From: Chloroflexota bacterium
GTDB lineage: Bacteria > Chloroflexota > Dormibacteria > Dormibacterales > Dormibacteraceae
Direction of reading: 5' to 3'
DNA length: 6,312 nt
Assembly (NCBI GenBank): GCA_005879675.1
Contig: VBJE01000244.1
Coordinates: 1 to 6,312 of the forward strand
The translations under genes were made by a program, and so were the position numbers. Below are positions 5,075 to 6,312 of this stretch, piece after piece (position 1 is the first letter of the stretch; every line of letters starts with the position of its first letter). The notes below the pieces were generated by a model. That model had not been told where the DNA came from. It saw nothing but the letters and a program-made list of their open reading frames with translations, and made no database searches.

Positions 5075-6312
5075 GCTCGACTCGCCTCCGGGGATCGGTC
5101 GGGACGCTGAGTTCCGAGCAGGCCGCCGCCGCGCACGCGGGGCCGCAGGGCGCGTTCCTGATCGCCGCCGGTCCTGGCACCGGGAAGACGTTCACCGCCA
5201 CCGAGCGCTTCTGCTGGCTGGTGGAGCAGGGGGTCGCTCCCGACCAGATCCTGACCGTCACGTTCAGCGACCGCGCCGCGGAGGAGCTTCGGGTGCGGAT
5301 CACCAACGAGCTGGCCGCCCGCCGGCCGCAGGTGGGGACGCGTGCCCTCGACGGTGCGTGGATCATGACCTTTCACAGCGTTTGCGCCCGCCTGCTCGAC
5401 GAGTACGCCTACCTGGTCGGCGCCGCGCGCGAGCTGCGTGTCCTGGACGAGACGGGCCAGCGCCTTTTCGAGCAGGAGCTGATGGCGAGGTTGCGCAGCG
5501 GCGCCACCGCGCCGTTCGACCCCGATTCGTTTATCGCCCTCTCGGTCGACGACCTCGATGACCTGCTGCGATCAGGCCTCCGCTTCCTGCTCAAGCTCAA
5601 GGGCCGCGGCATCAGCCCCGAGCGCTTCCGCCAGCGCGCGCTCGAGATTCACGAGCGGCATTGGAGCGCGCGTCCGTCCGCCAACGGTTCGGGAGGTCCA
5701 GACCCTGCCCGCGCGGAGCTCGAGGCGATCGAGGTGCTGTTCACCGTCTACCGCGCCTACGAGGACGGGCTGCACGACAAGGCGCTGCGTGACTTCGACG
5801 ACCTTCTGCTCGAGGTCATCGACGCGCTCGAGCGCGTGCCCGAGTTTCGGCGCCGGTGCCGCGAGCGCTTCCGCTACCTGATCGTCGACGAGTTCCAGGA
5901 CACCAACCGCATCCAGCTCGACTTCATCCGCCTCGCCGCTGCGGACAACTTCGGGAATGTGACCGTCGTCGGCGATGCGAAGCAGTCGATCTACGGCTGG
6001 CGCGACGCCGAGATCGAAAACATTCGCTCGCGGTTCCCGGGCCGGCGCCTGCCGCTGACCCACAACCGGCGTTCCTACCAGGGCATCCTCGACTGCGCCA
6101 CCGATTTCATCCGCCGCGACGCCGACTTCGCGGACGAGCCGGACCTCGTGGCGACGCGCGGGCCAGGGGGTCCTCCCCATTCATGGGGAGGTGTCGGCGC
6201 AGGCGACGGAGGGGCCAAGCCCGTAAGCATCCTGATGGCCCAGGACTCACGCACTGAAGCGCGATCCGTCGGCGAGGCGATCCGCCGCCTGCATGTGGCG
6301 GGACATCCCTTC
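5071..6312 (+). CDS. AdnB/AddA-like UvrD-type DNA helicase, N-terminal part
   Basis: These 414 residues form the N-terminal motor of a second SF1A helicase, probably the partner subunit of the upstream helicase-nuclease in break-end resection. The start is GTG at 5071, whose last two bases overlap the upstream TGA (GTGA), with GGCGGAG at 5054-5060 as a possible ribosome binding site; this points to translational coupling. Motifs: Q motif LSSEQ (13-17), Walker A AGPGTGKT (33-40), motif Ia TVTFSDRAAEELRVRI (62-77), motif Ic MTFHSVCARLL (99-109), DExx box IVDEFQDTN (271-279), motif III VVGDAKQSIYGWRDA (299-313) and motif IV-like NRRS (332-335). The GDAKQSIY form is common in AddA/RecB/AdnB-type motors. 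Residues about 365-382 are an unusual Gly/Pro-rich insert encoded by a palindromic repeat. The gene leaves the window, so motifs V-VI and any C-terminal nuclease domain are not seen. A stand-alone UvrD or PcrA is possible but less likely given the coupling. Confidence 0.82.
   Translation, partial: MSSTRLRGSVGTLSSEQAAAAHAGPQGAFLIAAGPGTGKTFTATERFCWLVEQGVAPDQILTVTFSDRAAEELRVRITNELAARRPQVGTRALDGAWIMTFHSVCARLLDEYAYLVGAARELRVLDETGQRLFEQELMARLRSGATAPFDPDSFIALSVDDLDDLLRSGLRFLLKLKGRGISPERFRQRALEIHERHWSARPSANGSGGPDPARAELEAIEVLFTVYRAYEDGLHDKALRDFDDLLLEVIDALERVPEFRRRCRERFRYLIVDEFQDTNRIQLDFIRLAAADNFGNVTVVGDAKQSIYGWRDAEIENIRSRFPGRRLPLTHNRRSYQGILDCATDFIRRDADFADEPDLVATRGPGGPPHSWGGVGAGDGGAKPVSILMAQDSRTEARSVGEAIRRLHVAGHPF
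6165..6214 (+). repeat. Intragenic palindromic repeat-like element within the adnB-like gene
   Basis: A run of five G is followed by a perfect hairpin CCTCCCCATTCATGGGGAGG (6172-6191; two 9-base arms around a 2-base centre). A second, weaker stem GTCG/CGAC (6193-6196 with 6204-6207) and a GGAGGGG tail (6208-6214) follow. The whole block reads through in frame as glycine- and proline-rich sequence, unlike the rest of the protein. The layout resembles dispersed REP-like palindromic elements of high-GC bacteria and the in-frame Rickettsia palindromic elements. Only one copy is in this window, so its repeat nature is inferred; the outer limits are approximate. Confidence 0.6.

Noticed and set aside
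5690..5725. Gly/Pro/Ala-rich stretch (about residues 200-214) in the second helicase as another repeat insertion
   Set aside because: The DNA shows no palindrome or similarity to the 6165-6214 element; it reads as an ordinary variable linker.

Overview
The window is GC-rich (about two thirds or more by eye) with strong codon-position GC bias, GTG and TTG starts, short intergenic gaps and GGAG-type ribosome binding sites. This suggests a high-GC bacterium. The paired UvrD-type helicases resemble the AdnA/AdnB pair of actinobacteria, so Actinobacteriota or a related Terrabacteria lineage (Chloroflexota, Dormibacterota) is my best guess. No marker gene here fixes the taxonomy.

Left part (1-1820): two divergent integral-membrane GT-C type glycosyltransferases whose starts are only 35 bp apart. 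The minus-strand gene (664 down to the left edge, partial) is an ArnT/PMT_2-like polyprenyl-phosphate-sugar transferase. The plus-strand gene (700-1820) is a GT87/DUF2029-like mannosyltransferase. It is interrupted, as read, by a one-base frame change at a C4 run near 1433-1436.

Right part (1821-6312): a two-gene unit for DNA double-strand-break end processing. Gene one (1854-5074) encodes a UvrD/Rep-type helicase fused to a C-terminal PD-(D/E)XK (RecB-like) nuclease with cysteines suited to an Fe-S cluster, and is AdnA-like. Gene two (5071 to the right edge, partial) is a second UvrD-type motor whose GTG start overlaps the upstream stop as GTGA, and is AdnB/AddA-like. Together they would form a heterodimeric helicase-nuclease that unwinds and resects DNA ends. 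A plausible sigma-70 promoter lies across the glycosyltransferase stop codon just upstream.

Two local events stand out. An exact 14-bp tandem duplication at 2634-2663 throws the adnA-like gene out of frame between helicase motifs III and IV; deleting one copy restores a 1068-residue protein with all motifs. A G/C-rich palindromic element of about 50 bp, containing a perfect 9-bp-arm hairpin, sits in frame inside the adnB-like gene and adds a Gly/Pro-rich stretch. There are no RNA genes, CRISPR arrays, insertion sequences or clear terminators, and no gene-free stretch over 300 bases.
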